DNA of 33,081 nt from an uncultured Candidatus Saccharibacteria bacterium. GTDB taxonomy: Bacteria; Patescibacteriota; Saccharimonadia; Saccharimonadales; Saccharimonadaceae. A model generated the notes under the pieces. It was given only the letters and a program-made list of their open reading frames with translations. It was not told where the DNA came from and did no database searches. Below, piece by piece: positions 1 through 9,296 of the stretch. The translations under genes and the position numbers were made by a program. The first letter of the stretch is position 1. Each line of letters starts with the position of its first letter. The DNA lies in the NCBI GenBank assembly GCA_947367795.1, contig CANBER010000010.1, forward strand, positions 1 to 33,081, given 5' to 3'.

Positions 1-160
1 GAAGTCGAGGTAGTACGCGGCAGCAGAAGTAACAGAGGTGAACGCCACAGAAATTAAGCTCCATCCGTAACCATTGATGCCGAAGCCCCTCAGAGAACCG
101 CGGCCCAGATAGACGACCCCACTACGAACGAAGGATAGAGGAGGTGAGGCTATATTATAT
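1..160 (-). repeat. Variable cassette A (orphan FISUMP/lectin-like C-terminal fragment, cut by window edge)
   Basis: Read on the minus strand from 132 downward, this encodes FVRSGVVYLGRGSLRGFGIN followed by GYGWSLISVAFTSV and SAAAYYLDF, then runs off the window. It belongs to a seven-member family found here (A-G). There is no start codon, ribosome site or N-terminal domain. The left flank (133-160) carries the block CCTCTATCCTTCGTTCG preceded by an AT-rich TATAATATA, shared with copies C, E and F. The domain assignment (end of a FISUMP-type, C-type-lectin-like fold) is by recognition of the GYGWSS...GFPIRC pattern and has not been searched. It lies upstream of the dnaE promoter. Confidence 0.8.
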
Positions 161-203
161 TTCGACCAAGTATCGAACCATTTCACAAACTCACTTCTCG
201 TGC

Positions 204-209
204 TATAAT
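204..209 (+). promoter_or_regulatory. -10 box of a leaderless dnaE promoter
   Basis: A TGCTATAAT extended -10 element ends exactly 6 nt before the dnaE ATG at 216, so transcription should begin at or next to the A of the start codon. No Shine-Dalgarno sequence lies upstream of the ATG. The same TATAAT-N6-ATG spacing recurs at several other genes in the window. Confidence 0.7.
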
Positions 210-215
210 TAACCT

Positions 216-3200
216 ATGACGGAGGTATCTCGAGGCTTAGACTCACTTTTGACCAGTGATTTCGTGCATTTGCATAACCATACCCATTATTCTTTGCTGG
301 ACGGTCTGACCAAAGTACCTGAGCTCGTCGACTTTGTCAAGGAGCAGGGAATGGAGGCTGTGGCTGTGACCGATCACGGCACGATGAGCGGCCTAGTCGA
401 GCTTTACAAAGCCTGCCACGACAATGGGATCAAGCCTATCTTGGGCCTTGAGGCCTACGTTGCTGCCCGCCGGCTGGAGGATCGTGATCCGGCTCACGAC
501 AAACAGCGCTTCCATATTACCTTGCTTGCCATGAACAATAAGGGCTTCGAAAACCTTTGCCATCTGATGTCTCAGGCCGAGATCCATGGGAAGTATTACA
601 AACCCCGCATCGATCATCGCATCATGGAAGAATACAATGAGGGGATTATTTGCCTCTCTGGCTGTGCCGGTTCCGAAATTTCCATGGCGATTCGGGCGCA
701 TGACGAAAAGCGCACTAAAGATCTCATCGCTTGGTATTCTAAGGTTTACGAAGGCAGATTTTACCTCGAAATGCAAGACCACGGCCACCCAGAGTCACCT
801 ACGCATTGGGATGTCCAGAACGAAATCAACCTCAAACTCCAAGAGATTTCTCAAGAGACCGGTCTTCCGCTCGTCGTGACTTGTGATGCTCACTACCTGC
901 ATCATGAAGATCAGGATACGCATGAGGTCTTGCTCTGCGTTGGTACTGCTTCTAATCTCTCCAATCCCAACCGCATGTCCTTGAAGGAATTCGAACTTCA
1001 TGTGATCCCGCCCCAAGACATTATTGACCGTTGGGGCAAAACCTGCCCCGAGGCTGTGCGTAATAGCCGCCGTATTGCTGATCGCTGTGACGTTGATCTG
1101 CAGCTGGGACGGATCTTGATCCCGAAGTTTCCTTTGCCAGAGGGTGAAAACGAGAAATCCTATCTCGACAAGCTTGTTTTTCAAGGGCTAGTCTACCGCT
1201 ACTGTGGCTACAAACTAGAAGACACTGTAGACATATCTATTGAAGACTGTCGCAAGCTCCTCGAAGAGGCCGACCAAGCGCCGGAACGTGAGGTTGAGAC
1301 CAAGAAAATCCTCCCTCGTATCGACTATGAACTTGGAGTAGTCAATAAGATGGGCTACAATGGTTACTTCTTGATCGTCCAAGATTTTATTAACTGGGGG
1401 AAAAGTCAGCGGATTGTCTTTGGTCCGGGCCGAGGCTCGGCCGCTGGTAGTATTTTAGCCTATGCATTGAGGATTACTGAGCTTGACCCGTTGAAATATG
1501 ACCTACTCTTTGAGCGTTTCTTGAACCCCGATCGTATTTCAATGCCCGATATCGATACCGATATTCAGGACACGCGCCGTGACGAAGTGATCCAATATTG
1601 TGCGAATAAATACGGTGCTGGCCGGGTATCTAACATCGCGACTTTTGGTAAAATGATGGCCAAAAACGCCGTACGGGACGTCGCGCGGGTGCTCGAGGTG
1701 CCGTATGCCGATGCTGATCGTCTAGCCAAGATGGTGCCAGATCCGGTGCAGGGCCACCATGTTCACCTCGTAGATGCGATTCGTGACGTACCCGAGCTGC
1801 GCCAAGAGTATCAGATCAATCCGCTTTCTAAAGAAGTGCTGGATTTTGCTAGCAAGGTAGAAGGTACGATTCGTAACCACGGCGTGCATGCTTGTGGCGT
1901 GATCATTGCGCCTGATGAGCTCGAAAAGATCGTCCCGCTTGAAGTTTCGGCTAAGGGGCCAATTGCGGCGCAGTTTCCGATGGGTCAGATCGAGGAAATG
2001 GGTCTGCTCAAAATGGACTTTCTTGGACTGTCCAACCTTTCCGTGATCAATAATGCTCTGCGTATGATTCGTAAGGTCTATAAAAATGATATTGACTTGA
2101 CTCAAATTCCGCTCGACGATACGAAGACCTTCGAGCTCTTGCAACGCGCTGAAACGACTGGCGTTTTCCAGTTAGAATCTGCCGGCATGAAGCGCTATCT
2201 GCGCGACCTTCAGGCCAACCGGTTTGAGGATATCATCGCTATGGTGGCCCTTTATCGTCCAGGCCCCATGCAGTTTATTGATAGTTTCATTCGTCGCAAG
2301 CACGGCAAGGAGCCGATCACCTACCTTCACCCTGGCCTCGAAAATTCACTCAAAGATACTTACGGTATTATGATTTACCAGGAGCAGTTCATGCAGATCT
2401 CGCGTGAATGGTGTGGATTTACTGGTGGTCAGGCCGATACTCTGCGTAAGGCAGTCGGTAAGAAAAAAGTCGACCTCATGAACAAAGTCAAACCTCAATT
2501 TATCGAAGGCGCGATCAAGATCGGCGGCGCGACCGAGGAAATCGCCGAACAGTTCTGGGTTGAGTTGCTGGACTTCGCTAACTATTGCTTTAATAAGTCT
2601 CACGCTGCGTGCTACGGTTTGGTGGCTTACTGGACCGCCTATCTCAAGGCTCATTACCCCGACGCTTTCATGGCGGCTCTGATGACGGCTGATATGCGCT
2701 GGACTGATCGCCTCGCCATCGAGATTACCGAATGCAAGCGCATGGGTATCCAGGTCCTCGGTCCCGACATTAATGAATCTTACGGTGATTTTGGTATCGT
2801 GGGGGGTGAACGCAAAATCCGGTTTGGCCTCAGTGGTATCAAGAGTATGGGCAAAGCCTTGGTCGAGGAATTTGTGATTCCCGAACGTGATAAAAACGGA
2901 CCTTTCAAGAGTGTCTGCGATTTCGCTGCGCGCGTTAATTCCAATAAATTTAACAAAAAATCCTGGGAAGCGGCCATCAAGACCGGAGCTTTTGACAATT
3001 TTGCCGACCGCAGCGACCTCTTGTTTAACTTGGAAAGCATTCAAGCTTATGGCTCCAAGCGTCAAAAAGACGCCGCCAGTGGCCAGACCGATCTTTTCGG
3101 CGCAATGGGTGACGCCGGAGTCGTACCCGAACCTGAGATCAAACCTGCTCCAAGCAAATTCCCCGAAAAAGAACAACTGCTCTGGGAGCGTGACCTCATG

Positions 3201-4040
3201 GGTCTGTATATTTCCAGCCATCCTCTCGACCGTTATGAGACTTATCTAGCTGAGACCACGCATAGCTATGATTTAGTCAATGCTGAAAATGACAATAAGG
3301 TACTCAGTGTTGGTGGGATTATTAGCGCCGTACGCACTATTATGACTAAAAGCAATACCCGTATGGCTTTCGTGAAGATCGAAAACAAGCTAGCCGAGCT
3401 TGAAATTATCGTTTTCCCAAATCTCTACGAGCAAGTCGGTGCCAAACTTGAGCAGGACAATGTGATTAAGGTTACCGGCAAGGTGAACGCTCGCGATAAG
3501 GATGGCAATATCACAAATGAAGTTAAGATTATTGCGGATACCGTCGAGATTATTCCCGACACTATCCTGGAAAGTTACGAGCCGACCGGCAAAAAGTTAC
3601 CTGTCCCGGAAGCTGCTCCCCGGCCGGCTCGGCGCTCGCGCGCTAGCTCCGCTTCCCGTCCAGCAACCGTCAGCACTCCTGGATCCGCTAGCAAGGTGGG
3701 CTCGGGCTCCGCTGGAGCTAGCACGCCTACCGGCGCCCCTGCCGCCAAGGCTTCTTCTGCCGCGGCGGAGCCCGAGCCCACTCGCCGCGTCGTCACCCCA
3801 CCCAAGGATCATCGCCGCGAAAAACTCTATCTCTTGGTCGAAGATCCATCAAATGTTGACCTCCTTAGCGAAGTCCGCCACCTCTGCGAGCTCAACCCTG
3901 GCGTCCAGGATATTATCATGGTTCTCAAAGATGAAAACGGTAAACGCCCGCTCAAATTGCCTTTCCGAGTGGAAATTGCCGAAGATCTCACTAAGCCCCT
4001 CACTGAGTTGCTCGGTGAACAGTGCGTCAAAGTACAATAG
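216..4040 (+). CDS. dnaE: DNA polymerase III subunit alpha (DnaE)
   Basis: This is the catalytic polymerase of the replicative DNA polymerase III holoenzyme, 1274 aa. The N-terminal PHP domain starts at once (HLHNHTHYSLLDG near residue 18, TDHGTMSG near 52). The C-family polymerase core carries the paired aspartates in MPDIDTDIQD (about residues 444-453) and the GPGRGSAAGS motif near 403. A helix-hairpin-helix/OB region follows (VGGIISAVRT, near 1030). The protein is longer than E. coli DnaE (about 1160 aa), largely because of an Ala/Ser/Pro-rich linker at about residues 1128-1190, encoded by GC-rich DNA with an inverted repeat, before a short C-terminal domain. The ATG at 216 is chosen because a TATAAT box sits 6 nt upstream and the PHP domain begins soon after. 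No dnaN or other replisome gene is adjacent. Confidence 0.97.
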   Translation: MTEVSRGLDSLLTSDFVHLHNHTHYSLLDGLTKVPELVDFVKEQGMEAVAVTDHGTMSGLVELYKACHDNGIKPILGLEAYVAARRLEDRDPAHDKQRFHITLLAMNNKGFENLCHLMSQAEIHGKYYKPRIDHRIMEEYNEGIICLSGCAGSEISMAIRAHDEKRTKDLIAWYSKVYEGRFYLEMQDHGHPESPTHWDVQNEINLKLQEISQETGLPLVVTCDAHYLHHEDQDTHEVLLCVGTASNLSNPNRMSLKEFELHVIPPQDIIDRWGKTCPEAVRNSRRIADRCDVDLQLGRILIPKFPLPEGENEKSYLDKLVFQGLVYRYCGYKLEDTVDISIEDCRKLLEEADQAPEREVETKKILPRIDYELGVVNKMGYNGYFLIVQDFINWGKSQRIVFGPGRGSAAGSILAYALRITELDPLKYDLLFERFLNPDRISMPDIDTDIQDTRRDEVIQYCANKYGAGRVSNIATFGKMMAKNAVRDVARVLEVPYADADRLAKMVPDPVQGHHVHLVDAIRDVPELRQEYQINPLSKEVLDFASKVEGTIRNHGVHACGVIIAPDELEKIVPLEVSAKGPIAAQFPMGQIEEMGLLKMDFLGLSNLSVINNALRMIRKVYKNDIDLTQIPLDDTKTFELLQRAETTGVFQLESAGMKRYLRDLQANRFEDIIAMVALYRPGPMQFIDSFIRRKHGKEPITYLHPGLENSLKDTYGIMIYQEQFMQISREWCGFTGGQADTLRKAVGKKKVDLMNKVKPQFIEGAIKIGGATEEIAEQFWVELLDFANYCFNKSHAACYGLVAYWTAYLKAHYPDAFMAALMTADMRWTDRLAIEITECKRMGIQVLGPDINESYGDFGIVGGERKIRFGLSGIKSMGKALVEEFVIPERDKNGPFKSVCDFAARVNSNKFNKKSWEAAIKTGAFDNFADRSDLLFNLESIQAYGSKRQKDAASGQTDLFGAMGDAGVVPEPEIKPAPSKFPEKEQLLWERDLMGLYISSHPLDRYETYLAETTHSYDLVNAENDNKVLSVGGIISAVRTIMTKSNTRMAFVKIENKLAELEIIVFPNLYEQVGAKLEQDNVIKVTGKVNARDKDGNITNEVKIIADTVEIIPDTILESYEPTGKKLPVPEAAPRPARRSRASSASRPATVSTPGSASKVGSGSAGASTPTGAPAAKASSAAAEPEPTRRVVTPPKDHRREKLYLLVEDPSNVDLLSEVRHLCELNPGVQDIIMVLKDENGKRPLKLPFRVEIAEDLTKPLTELLGEQCVKVQ
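3697..3780. repeat. Inverted repeat inside the DnaE linker
   Basis: The 16-base arm 3697-3712 (TGGGCTCGGGCTCCGC) is exactly complementary to 3765-3780, with 52 bases between. The arms encode VGSGSA on one side and AEPEP on the other, inside the low-complexity linker that is absent from typical DnaE. The DNA is markedly more GC-rich than the rest of the gene. It may be an in-frame palindromic element or a chance product of biased codons. Confidence 0.6.
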
Positions 4041-4095
4041 ATTAGCGTAGAGATGGTCCAGGAGCACAAATCGGCTCCACAAAGCAATAAAACTA

Positions 4096-4124
4096 TTTAC
4101 TTTTTGTACGATGTGTGCTATAAT
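4096..4124 (+). promoter_or_regulatory. Promoter of the 252-aa protein gene
   Basis: TTTACT (4096-4101), a 17-base spacer ending in TGTGC, and TATAAT (4119-4124) form a good vegetative-sigma promoter with an extended -10. It lies 112 bases upstream of the ATG at 4236, giving a leader of about 105 nt. Confidence 0.75.
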
Positions 4125-4151
4125 AGGAAGATAGGTAGCAAATTCTTGCGG

Positions 4152-4192
4152 TACCCCAGTTTTTGACGAGCCTGGGGCCACCCCAGGCCTCG
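4152..4192 (+). promoter_or_regulatory. Structured 5' leader with alternative hairpins
   Basis: Within the leader, CGAGCCTGGGG (4167-4177) pairs with CCCCAGG..CTCG (4181-4192) in a strong hairpin. The earlier CCCCAG at 4154-4159 could instead pair with CTGGGG at 4172-4177, so two mutually exclusive structures are possible. There is no U-run after the hairpin and the ribosome site lies 30 nt further on. No known riboswitch class is recognised; a regulatory role is inference. Confidence 0.45.
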
Positions 4193-4235
4193 CAACTTAA
4201 CTGACGGTACATCTCATGGTTAGGAGGGAAACTAT

Positions 4236-4994
4236 ATGGAGAATTCTTATTACAATGACACTGGGTTCAAGGCTTCGGCTGCTGGAGCTTATCTCGGCTA
4301 TCTTTGTTTTCTGGGTGCCGAAGCCGACCCACAGAAGCTCGTGCGTCGCACCACTTATGCCGATCCGCAGTGGCTGGGTAAGCTCTTCGCGTTGATTCGC
4401 ACGACAAACGGGCTGATCCCGCAAAAGACTGAAGCTGAGCTCAGACGTTTCATCGAAGATGACGGGATTATGCTGGCACTGATGGACGATATCATCAGTG
4501 CCTTTCTGGGAGAGATTAGCTTTAGCAGTATTGTCGAATCTTGCGCCGAAGTATGCGAGCGCCTGACGGGGTTAGAGGCATCTGCTCCTCAGTCTGCTCA
4601 GAGCATTCACGATTTATTGCAGAATTCTATCCCGACGTTTGAAAGAATGAAGGTTCAGGCGGAAGAAGCCGAAATTACCCTGAAAACCTATAAGGACTCG
4701 CTGATCCTTTCTATCTTTCCGGACGCGATCGCACGGCGCTATTTTGATCTTTTTTCCATCGAAACTTTTCTCAAGGAGGAGATAGGTAATGCTCAGGAAG
4801 AATACTTCGCACAATGCATCTATGTGAAGATGCTGCTCCTCGAATGTGGAGATCTGGATCGCAGCCCTACTCCGACCCAGCAGATGATCAACAGTCTCAT
4901 CGAACAGATGATGCTCAAGATTACGCCCACCGAGCGCGAATCTGTGCTCTTGACGGCCGCCAGGAACATCCTGGGTACATCATCCGATTCGTGA
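4236..4994 (+). CDS. Hypothetical protein, 252 aa
   Basis: The family is not recognised. The start is set by a strong Shine-Dalgarno AGGAGGG about 7 nt before the ATG and by a promoter at 4096-4124. The protein appears soluble: no signal peptide or membrane segment is seen, and it is mostly helix-favouring and acidic, with no catalytic motif I can name. It ends in TGA, used as an ordinary stop. It is a single-gene unit, converging on enolase across a shared terminator. The long structured leader suggests control after transcription starts. Confidence 0.85.
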   Translation: MENSYYNDTGFKASAAGAYLGYLCFLGAEADPQKLVRRTTYADPQWLGKLFALIRTTNGLIPQKTEAELRRFIEDDGIMLALMDDIISAFLGEISFSSIVESCAEVCERLTGLEASAPQSAQSIHDLLQNSIPTFERMKVQAEEAEITLKTYKDSLILSIFPDAIARRYFDLFSIETFLKEEIGNAQEEYFAQCIYVKMLLLECGDLDRSPTPTQQMINSLIEQMMLKITPTERESVLLTAARNILGTSSDS

Positions 4995-5019
4995 GAAATT
5001 GCCGTTAGTGTCACACTAA

Positions 5020-5042
5020 AGCCGCTCCCTGGGGGAGCGGCT
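5020..5042. terminator. Shared hairpin terminator between convergent genes
   Basis: AGCCGCTCCC (5020-5029) pairs with GGGAGCGGCT (5033-5042) across a 3-nt loop. It sits between the 252-aa gene and the minus-strand enolase. The tails are short (CATTT on plus, TTTAG on minus), so it is a modest terminator usable from both sides. Confidence 0.65.
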
Positions 5043-5064
5043 CATTTAACTTAACAGAGAGCCT

Positions 5065-6348
5065 TTATTTGAAGATCTCTCGAAATCTCAGGTCAGGATC
5101 ACTCTCGGCGATGCGCATCAGCTCATTGTACTTACAAATCCTCTCCGAGCGCGACAGAGAACCGGTTTTAATCTGACCCGTCCCTAGTCCTACTGCCAGA
5201 TGCGCAATGCTAGTATCCTCGGTCTCACCCGAACGGTGTGACATTACTGTGCGGTAGCCAGCTTGCTTGGCCATCTTGACCGCCGCAATTGTCTCGGTCA
5301 ACGTACCAATTTGGTTGGGCTTGATCAAAATCGCATTCGCCGCCTTTTCCTCGATACCATGCGCGAGCAGTTTAACGTTTGTCACAAACAAATCATCACC
5401 TACCAGCTGCACCTTATCTCCAAGGCGCTCGGTCAAGACTTTCCATCCCTCCCAGTCAGACTCATCCAACCCATCTTCGATCGAAACCAGCGGATAATTG
5501 TCCAGCATCCATTCATACCATCCCACCATGTCTTCTGCAGTTTTCTGTGTACCATCAGTCTTGAATTGGTAATGGTCCTGATCCCAGAATTCCGACGCCG
5601 CCACATCTAGACCTAGTGCCACGTCTCGTCCCGGTTTATAGCCTGCGCGTTCAATTGCACTCAAAATGCAATCCAGAGGCTCATCGTTGCCCTCGCGCAC
5701 TTTCGGACCATAGCCTCCCTCGTCGCCTACTGTCACCGGATAGTCACGCTCTTTGAGTACATTTTTCAGATTATGAAATACCTCTGCCCCCATACGCACG
5801 GCTTCCGCCATTGTACCAGCACCTCTTGGGATAATCATATATTCCTGAATATCCGTACACCAATCAGCGTGCGCTCCACCGTTCATCACGTTCATCATCG
5901 GCATCGGCAAACACATTTCGTTGGTCGTACCGGCAATCGCCGCCACATATTTATAAAACGGCAGCTGTCTTGCCTTAGCCATCGCCTTGGCTGTCGCCAG
6001 CGAAACCGCTAAGATCGCATTCGCCCCCAAACGCTCCTTATTTTCAGTTCCATCCAGCTCCAACATCAACTGATCAACGTGCTCTTGACTGGCCAAATTA
6101 CCAACCAAAAGATCCCGAATTTCGTGATTCACGTTCCAAACTGCGCGCGATACACCCTTGCCGCCGTAATACTTCGGGTCGTCATCTCTAATCTCTAACG
6201 CCTCCCCACTGCCGGTAGAGGCTCCCGACGGCGCAATCGCTCGCCCCGCCATTCCGTTTTCCAAAAATACATCCGCCTCCACGGTCGGATTACCTCGGCT
6301 GTCTAGGACTTGCCGAGCTACAATATTTTTAATCGTAATCTTATCCAT
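5065..6348 (-). CDS. eno: Enolase
   Basis: Phosphopyruvate hydratase converts 2-phosphoglycerate to phosphoenolpyruvate in lower glycolysis. The reading frame is full length (427 aa from the ATG at 6348). Hallmarks are DSRGNPTVE and [14 protein letters not shown] near the N-terminus, the Mg-binding [14 protein letters not shown] and [21 protein letters not shown] with its catalytic lysine, and the signature [18 protein letters not shown]. An in-frame TTG at 6354 would add two residues, but TATAAT (6360-6355) lies exactly 6 nt before the ATG at 6348, so a leaderless ATG start is preferred. The gene is monocistronic on the minus strand. Confidence 0.97.
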   Translation of the reverse strand: MDKITIKNIVARQVLDSRGNPTVEADVFLENGMAGRAIAPSGASTGSGEALEIRDDDPKYYGGKGVSRAVWNVNHEIRDLLVGNLASQEHVDQLMLELDGTENKERLGANAILAVSLATAKAMAKARQLPFYKYVAAIAGTTNEMCLPMPMMNVMNGGAHADWCTDIQEYMIIPRGAGTMAEAVRMGAEVFHNLKNVLKERDYPVTVGDEGGYGPKVREGNDEPLDCILSAIERAGYKPGRDVALGLDVAASEFWDQDHYQFKTDGTQKTAEDMVGWYEWMLDNYPLVSIEDGLDESDWEGWKVLTERLGDKVQLVGDDLFVTNVKLLAHGIEEKAANAILIKPNQIGTLTETIAAVKMAKQAGYRTVMSHRSGETEDTSIAHLAVGLGTGQIKTGSLSRSERICKYNELMRIAESDPDLRFREIFK

Positions 6349-6354
6349 AACCAA

Positions 6355-6360
6355 ATTATA
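6355..6360 (-). promoter_or_regulatory. -10 box of a leaderless eno promoter
   Basis: Read on the minus strand, GATATAAT is followed by TTGGTT and then the ATG at 6348. This places the expected transcription start on the start codon. No ribosome-binding sequence is present. Confidence 0.7.
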
Positions 6361-6450
6361 TCACGCTTCGAACGGCGGCTCAGGTTTTTGCTTGTTTTTT
6401 AGATTTTATGTTACAATGGAATAAAGCTTTAGGTAAAAGCAAGGAGGTTC

Positions 6451-7770
6451 ATGGATCAAGATAATGAGAAAGTGGCGCAGCCGCACGCTACTTCCACTAG
6501 TAGCAAGGAGCGCCCTCGCCCCGAAGCTACTCATTCGACTACAGAAACCATCCAGTCAGCCGGCTCGGAGCATGTAGTTGACAGCAATTATGTCAAGCGT
6601 GACGTCAAACTGCCACACGCGAGCCACAAGGGAGCCAAAGTTTTCGCCCTTGTCATGGCAATTATCTTGCTTGCATTGGGCGGTGTCGCGGGCTGGTTTT
6701 TCATTTATTATAACAACCCCGATAAAGTTTTAGCCGACGCTGTTACGCACTTTTATCAGGCGGATAATGTTGTCTTTGACGGAGGGATTTCTCTAATGGA
6801 TCCAGACGATGAGGCTTCCCCGATCAAGTCTATCATGCTTGATTTTGATCTCTCCTCACTCCGGTTGCCCCTCTCGACCGAAGCCTCTCTGCTAGTGCTT
6901 TTTGACGAAGATGCCGAAGCTGATCTTGATATGCTGAAGCTCAAGCTCGGTCTCGTGTGGTTGACTGACGGTGCGATCTACCTCCAGCTCGGCGGTCTAC
7001 ACGATACGATCGCTAGTCTCAATCTCACCCCCGAGCAACGCGCCGAACTCCAAACCTACATTGACACTTTCGAACAAATCGACAATGAATGGTGGCGCAT
7101 TTCGGTCCCTGATTTGATCGATCAGCTTGAGCTGGACTCGGACTATGACCAAGCTTTCAATGAAATGTACGTTTGCGTGCTTGACTCCGTCAAAGACAAT
7201 GACCTCTCCGACCTCGCCCCACTCTATCGAAAGCATAGCTTCTTTAGTGCCTCTCGTGTTTCCTCGCGCACTAGCCGCCCTGATGTCAGTACTCCACCTG
7301 CATCTGGATATAAGGCCTACGAAATCACGCTCGACCGTGCTAAATTAGCTGATTTTCTCAATGCAATTTACGATCAGGATTCCGAACCTGAGCTCGTCTC
7401 ATGTCTCAACCGTGTCGCACGTAAGTATAACTTCGATGAGCTTGATTTTGAAGTGAACGAATTTACTGCTGAAGATTTCGAATTACCTGAAGATTTTCAC
7501 CTTTATGCTGAAATCTCCTACTTCGGCCACGAGCTCCGCAGCCTAAATGCCGAATGGACCGCCAGCGATTATCTCGCCGATGCTGGCTTGGTCTTTACTT
7601 ATCAATCCGCTACGGTTAATCCCCCAGACAGTTACCGCTCCCTTACGGAGCTGAGCGACACCCTCATTGAGGCCTTCGCCGAATTAAATTATGCCTGGAG
7701 CAGTTTAGATGATGAAACTGATTATCCTGACGCAGATTATTTATCTAATCCTCAGGAGGTTCTAAACTAA
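6451..7770 (+). CDS. Membrane-anchored protein of unknown function, 439 aa
   Basis: The start is set by AAGGAGG three nt before the ATG; a TACAAT -10 box lies at 6412-6417. About 60 hydrophilic residues precede one transmembrane segment (residues 63-87). The long remainder is acidic and predicted to be outside the membrane, so topology is N-in, C-out. The extracellular part has Asp/Glu-rich stretches and a Ser-rich patch but no motif I recognise. Its TAA stop overlaps the ATG of the next gene (TAATG), so the two are translationally coupled and the protein is probably a membrane partner of the FtsA/PilM-like ATPase. That pairing is inference from gene order. Confidence 0.85.
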   Translation: MDQDNEKVAQPHATSTSSKERPRPEATHSTTETIQSAGSEHVVDSNYVKRDVKLPHASHKGAKVFALVMAIILLALGGVAGWFFIYYNNPDKVLADAVTHFYQADNVVFDGGISLMDPDDEASPIKSIMLDFDLSSLRLPLSTEASLLVLFDEDAEADLDMLKLKLGLVWLTDGAIYLQLGGLHDTIASLNLTPEQRAELQTYIDTFEQIDNEWWRISVPDLIDQLELDSDYDQAFNEMYVCVLDSVKDNDLSDLAPLYRKHSFFSASRVSSRTSRPDVSTPPASGYKAYEITLDRAKLADFLNAIYDQDSEPELVSCLNRVARKYNFDELDFEVNEFTAEDFELPEDFHLYAEISYFGHELRSLNAEWTASDYLADAGLVFTYQSATVNPPDSYRSLTELSDTLIEAFAELNYAWSSLDDETDYPDADYLSNPQEVLN

Positions 7771-9221
7771 TGGGTCTCGAAAAATTCAATCTACTCAAAA
7801 CCGCCAAGTCTAAATCTAACAAAACCAAGGCCAAACCCCAAGATTCTAAACCTCAGCCCACAGATGAGTTTACTGGTGAAACTTCCGCCCTAGATGAGCT
7901 TGCCGCCCTCTATCTCGATCAAACCGAAGATAAAAAACTAGACCACACCCCGAGCGAGAAAACCGCTGCAGACACGGTTGATCTCAAGAAAGATGACAGT
8001 ACGATCCTCGCGCTTGACATCGGCACCGCCTACGTCAAAGCCGTGATTGCTCGCCAGAGCAAGTCCGGCACACTTGACATCATCGGCGTAGGCCGGGCGC
8101 GCCAGTCTCCCAACAATATGTATTCTGGAGCTATCGCTGATATACCCGCCGTAGTCAGTGTTTGCGAGCGCGCCCTCAGTCAGGCCGAACGCATGTCTGG
8201 CACCACCAGCAAACTCGCAGTCGTGGGTATTGCCGGAGAGCTAATCAAGGGCAACACTAGCACCGTGCGCTACCGTCGCAAGAATGGCAATAAACCTCTT
8301 TCTGAGCAGGAAATGGCCTTAATCATCAAGCGCGTCCAAGATCGCACCGGTGAGCAAGCCCGCAAAGAGATCGCCGACGAGACCAATAATCCCGCGGTCG
8401 AAGTCCGTCTGATCAATTCTGCCATCGTGAGCATTAGCATTGACGGCTACAAGATCTCCAACCCAATCGGGTTTAAGGGTACAGATGTGGTAATTCAATT
8501 TTACACCGCGTTTGCGCCGCTGGTCCACATTTCCGCTATCGAGAAGGTTTGTGCAGAACTTAGCCTAGATCTGTTGGCCGTCGCTGTCGAACCCTTCGCA
8601 GTTTGCCGCGCCTGTTTGGGGGATGATGTTGAGTCTGACTTCTCCGCCATTGTTATGGACATCGGCGGAGGCACCACAGATATTGCCGTAGTTGACGATG
8701 GTGGCGTCGAAGGTACTAAAATGTTTGGTATCGGCGGACGCAGTTTCACCCATCAGATCGCCGTCACTTTGGGCGTCGATTTTGATACTGCCGAGAAGTA
8801 CAAGCTTACTATCAATAATCCTGCCAAGGTACCTGCAGACATCAAAGATCAAATGCTCATCGCCATCCGCCGCAATATTGCTGTCTGGCTCTCAGGCGTG
8901 GAAATTACTCTCGAAGAGTTTACCCTCACCGACATGTTGCCCAATCAAATTCTGCTCTGTGGTGGCGGCGCTGGGCTAGCTGAGCTGCAGGATGTCCTCG
9001 CGACTACCGACTGGTTTAAGGGTCTGCCTTTTGCTCGTCGCCCCGTAGTCCATCTAGTCAATTCTTCGGATATCCCCGGCATCCAGAATCAGACTAAAGC
9101 CAGTCTCGATTATTCATATATCACTGCGCTCGGTCTGCTCCGAGTAGCGCTCGACACTCTCGCTGGTGTTCCCGAGGAATCTGGTATCCGGTCCAAACTC
9201 GCCAAACTGCTACAGAACTAA
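7770..9221 (+). CDS. FtsA/PilM-family actin-like ATPase
   Basis: This is an actin-fold ATPase of the FtsA/PilM superfamily. After a charged, probably disordered tail of about 75 residues come the phosphate-1 motif ILALDIGTAYVKAV (79-92), an SHS2/1C-type region, phosphate-2 VMDIGGGTTDIAVV (295-308) and the adenosine motif LLCGGGAGL (395-403). FtsA tethers FtsZ filaments to the membrane, whereas PilM serves type IV pilus assembly. No C-terminal amphipathic helix is obvious and ftsZ and pilN/O are not adjacent, so the role is left open. The ATG overlaps the stop of the upstream membrane-protein gene, with AGGAGG about 10 nt before it. Confidence 0.85.
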   Translation: MGLEKFNLLKTAKSKSNKTKAKPQDSKPQPTDEFTGETSALDELAALYLDQTEDKKLDHTPSEKTAADTVDLKKDDSTILALDIGTAYVKAVIARQSKSGTLDIIGVGRARQSPNNMYSGAIADIPAVVSVCERALSQAERMSGTTSKLAVVGIAGELIKGNTSTVRYRRKNGNKPLSEQEMALIIKRVQDRTGEQARKEIADETNNPAVEVRLINSAIVSISIDGYKISNPIGFKGTDVVIQFYTAFAPLVHISAIEKVCAELSLDLLAVAVEPFAVCRACLGDDVESDFSAIVMDIGGGTTDIAVVDDGGVEGTKMFGIGGRSFTHQIAVTLGVDFDTAEKYKLTINNPAKVPADIKDQMLIAIRRNIAVWLSGVEITLEEFTLTDMLPNQILLCGGGAGLAELQDVLATTDWFKGLPFARRPVVHLVNSSDIPGIQNQTKASLDYSYITALGLLRVALDTLAGVPEESGIRSKLAKLLQN

Positions 9222-9257
9222 TATGAGTTGATCGCCGGCCGGGCAGGGGATTAGCGA

Positions 9258-9284
9258 ATAAAAAACCGGGACATAAAGTCCCGG
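9258..9284 (-). terminator. Rho-independent terminator of the 49-aa gene
   Basis: On the minus strand CCGGGAC-TTTAT-GTCCCGG is followed by TTTTTT. It is a textbook intrinsic terminator 13 nt beyond the stop of the small minus-strand gene. Confidence 0.9.
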
Positions 9285-9296
9285 CACCAGCGGTCG

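Noticed and set aside
2346-3221. Long minus-strand frame opposite dnaE
   Set aside because: It is a codon-bias shadow of dnaE with no ribosome site or recognisable protein features.
4992-4994. TGA recoding as in Gracilibacteria/SR1
   Set aside because: TGA ends a normal gene here with a terminator directly after, and no gene needs TGA read as an amino acid.
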